A stretch of DNA of 6,012 nt, taken from assembly GCA_964430745.1 (NCBI GenBank), contig CAYSHI010000022.1, positions 1-6,012 of the forward strand, read 5' to 3'. The DNA comes from CBDCGW01 sp964430745. GTDB lineage: Bacteria > Acidobacteriota > UBA890. The notes beneath the pieces were generated by a model. It was given only the letters and a program-made list of their open reading frames with translations, searched no databases and was not told where the DNA came from. Below, piece after piece: positions 5,768 through 6,012 of the stretch (positions within the stretch are counted from its first letter, which is position 1; each line of letters begins with the position of its first letter). The translations under genes and the position numbers were made by a program.

Positions 5768-6012
5768 GGTATTAACCCTCGTCGCCCGGCGTCGTTTCGA
5801 AGCTAGTGTGCCGCGTCACTATTGTCTTCACTTTTGCGGGCAGGAGTTGCGGGTGAGATCAAGGAGGGACGAGGAAGGCGATGTGTAGACACCGTCGACG
5901 AGTTCCGACGCCGATACCACGCGCAAATCCTGCCCGCCCTTCGGGTGGCGACGAGACCGCGCCGATTTCTGCGTCGCCGCTCCTCGACGATACCCAAGCA
6001 TCGCCTGCGTCG
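5768..6012. other. Right-end region with no assignable gene
   Basis: I cannot assign a gene in this stretch. Three frames remain open to the right edge or nearly so. (a) Plus strand from an ATG at 5881 to the edge (44 codons), preceded by GAGG at 5871-5874 and AAGGAGG at 5861-5867; its third-position GC is low. (b) Plus strand, a different frame, open from 5807 to the edge and Arg-rich in its later half, with only TTG starts visible. (c) Minus strand from an ATG at 6001 to a TGA at 5828, 57 codons. Frames (b) and (c) have similar, moderately high third-position GC, so base composition does not decide. The AT-richer sequence at 5769-5775 (TTAATAC on the minus strand) is a weak -10 candidate for the permease. 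Confidence 0.5.
5835..5938. repeat. Imperfect inverted repeat at the right end
   Basis: Bases 5835-5853 and the reverse complement of 5920-5938 match at 16 of 19 positions, around the shared core TCCTGCCCGC. The 66-base spacer contains its own CGTCG/CGACG pairing (5893-5897 with 5906-5910). Just beyond the right arm, 5934-5948 can fold into a six-pair hairpin with a TTC loop, including one G-T pair. This could be a structured RNA, the end of a mobile or repeated element, or chance. Confidence 0.35.

Noticed and set aside
5706..5888. 60-codon plus-strand open frame over the tandem repeats
   Set aside because: Its repeated Gly/Arg peptide simply translates the 30-base DNA repeats, and its start lies inside the permease ribosome site on the other strand.
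5881..6012. Plus-strand partial gene starting at the ATG at 5881
   Set aside because: It has a fair GAGG upstream and stays open to the edge, but third-position GC is low for this genome and the peptide is Pro/Arg low-complexity. I record it only as a possibility in the right-end entry.

Overview
This 6,012-base window is GC-rich throughout, with strong G/C preference at third codon positions. That fits a high-GC bacterium. The large secreted protein combining a TolB/PD40-type beta-propeller with an amidohydrolase is a combination I associate with groups such as Acidobacteriota, Gemmatimonadota and some Proteobacteria. Nothing here fixes the phylum, so that placement is inference only.

Layout from left to right. 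(1) A short plus-strand gene of unknown function (52-321) may continue in from beyond the left edge. (2) Converging on it with a 31-base gap is a 1,109-residue minus-strand gene (353-3682). It encodes an exported protein with a signal peptide, about twelve propeller repeats, a very acidic linker and a C-terminal amidohydrolase domain. (3) A 248-base divergent intergenic region (3683-3930) must hold the upstream signals of that gene and of the next one. (4) Exonuclease III (xth) lies on the plus strand (3931-4698) with every catalytic residue recognisable. (5) Converging on it after 57 bases is a ten-helix AEC-family permease on the minus strand (4756-5697). (6) The last 315 bases hold no gene I can assign. 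They do hold two imperfect 30-base tandem repeats directly upstream of the permease, then a stretch with an imperfect inverted repeat and several competing open frames running to the right edge.

The genes alternate in orientation (+, -, +, -), so there is no operon and no reason to think they act together. The amidohydrolase probably works outside the cytoplasm on a peptide-like or cyclic amide substrate. Exonuclease III repairs DNA in the cytoplasm, and the permease sits in the inner membrane. I see no rRNA, tRNA, CRISPR array, phage gene or complete mobile element. The points most worth a second look are the altered metal-ligand positions in the amidohydrolase, the acidic linker, the repeats upstream of the permease, and the unassigned right end, which could be the edge of a repeated or mobile element. 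I do not see a convincing undescribed multi-gene system here.
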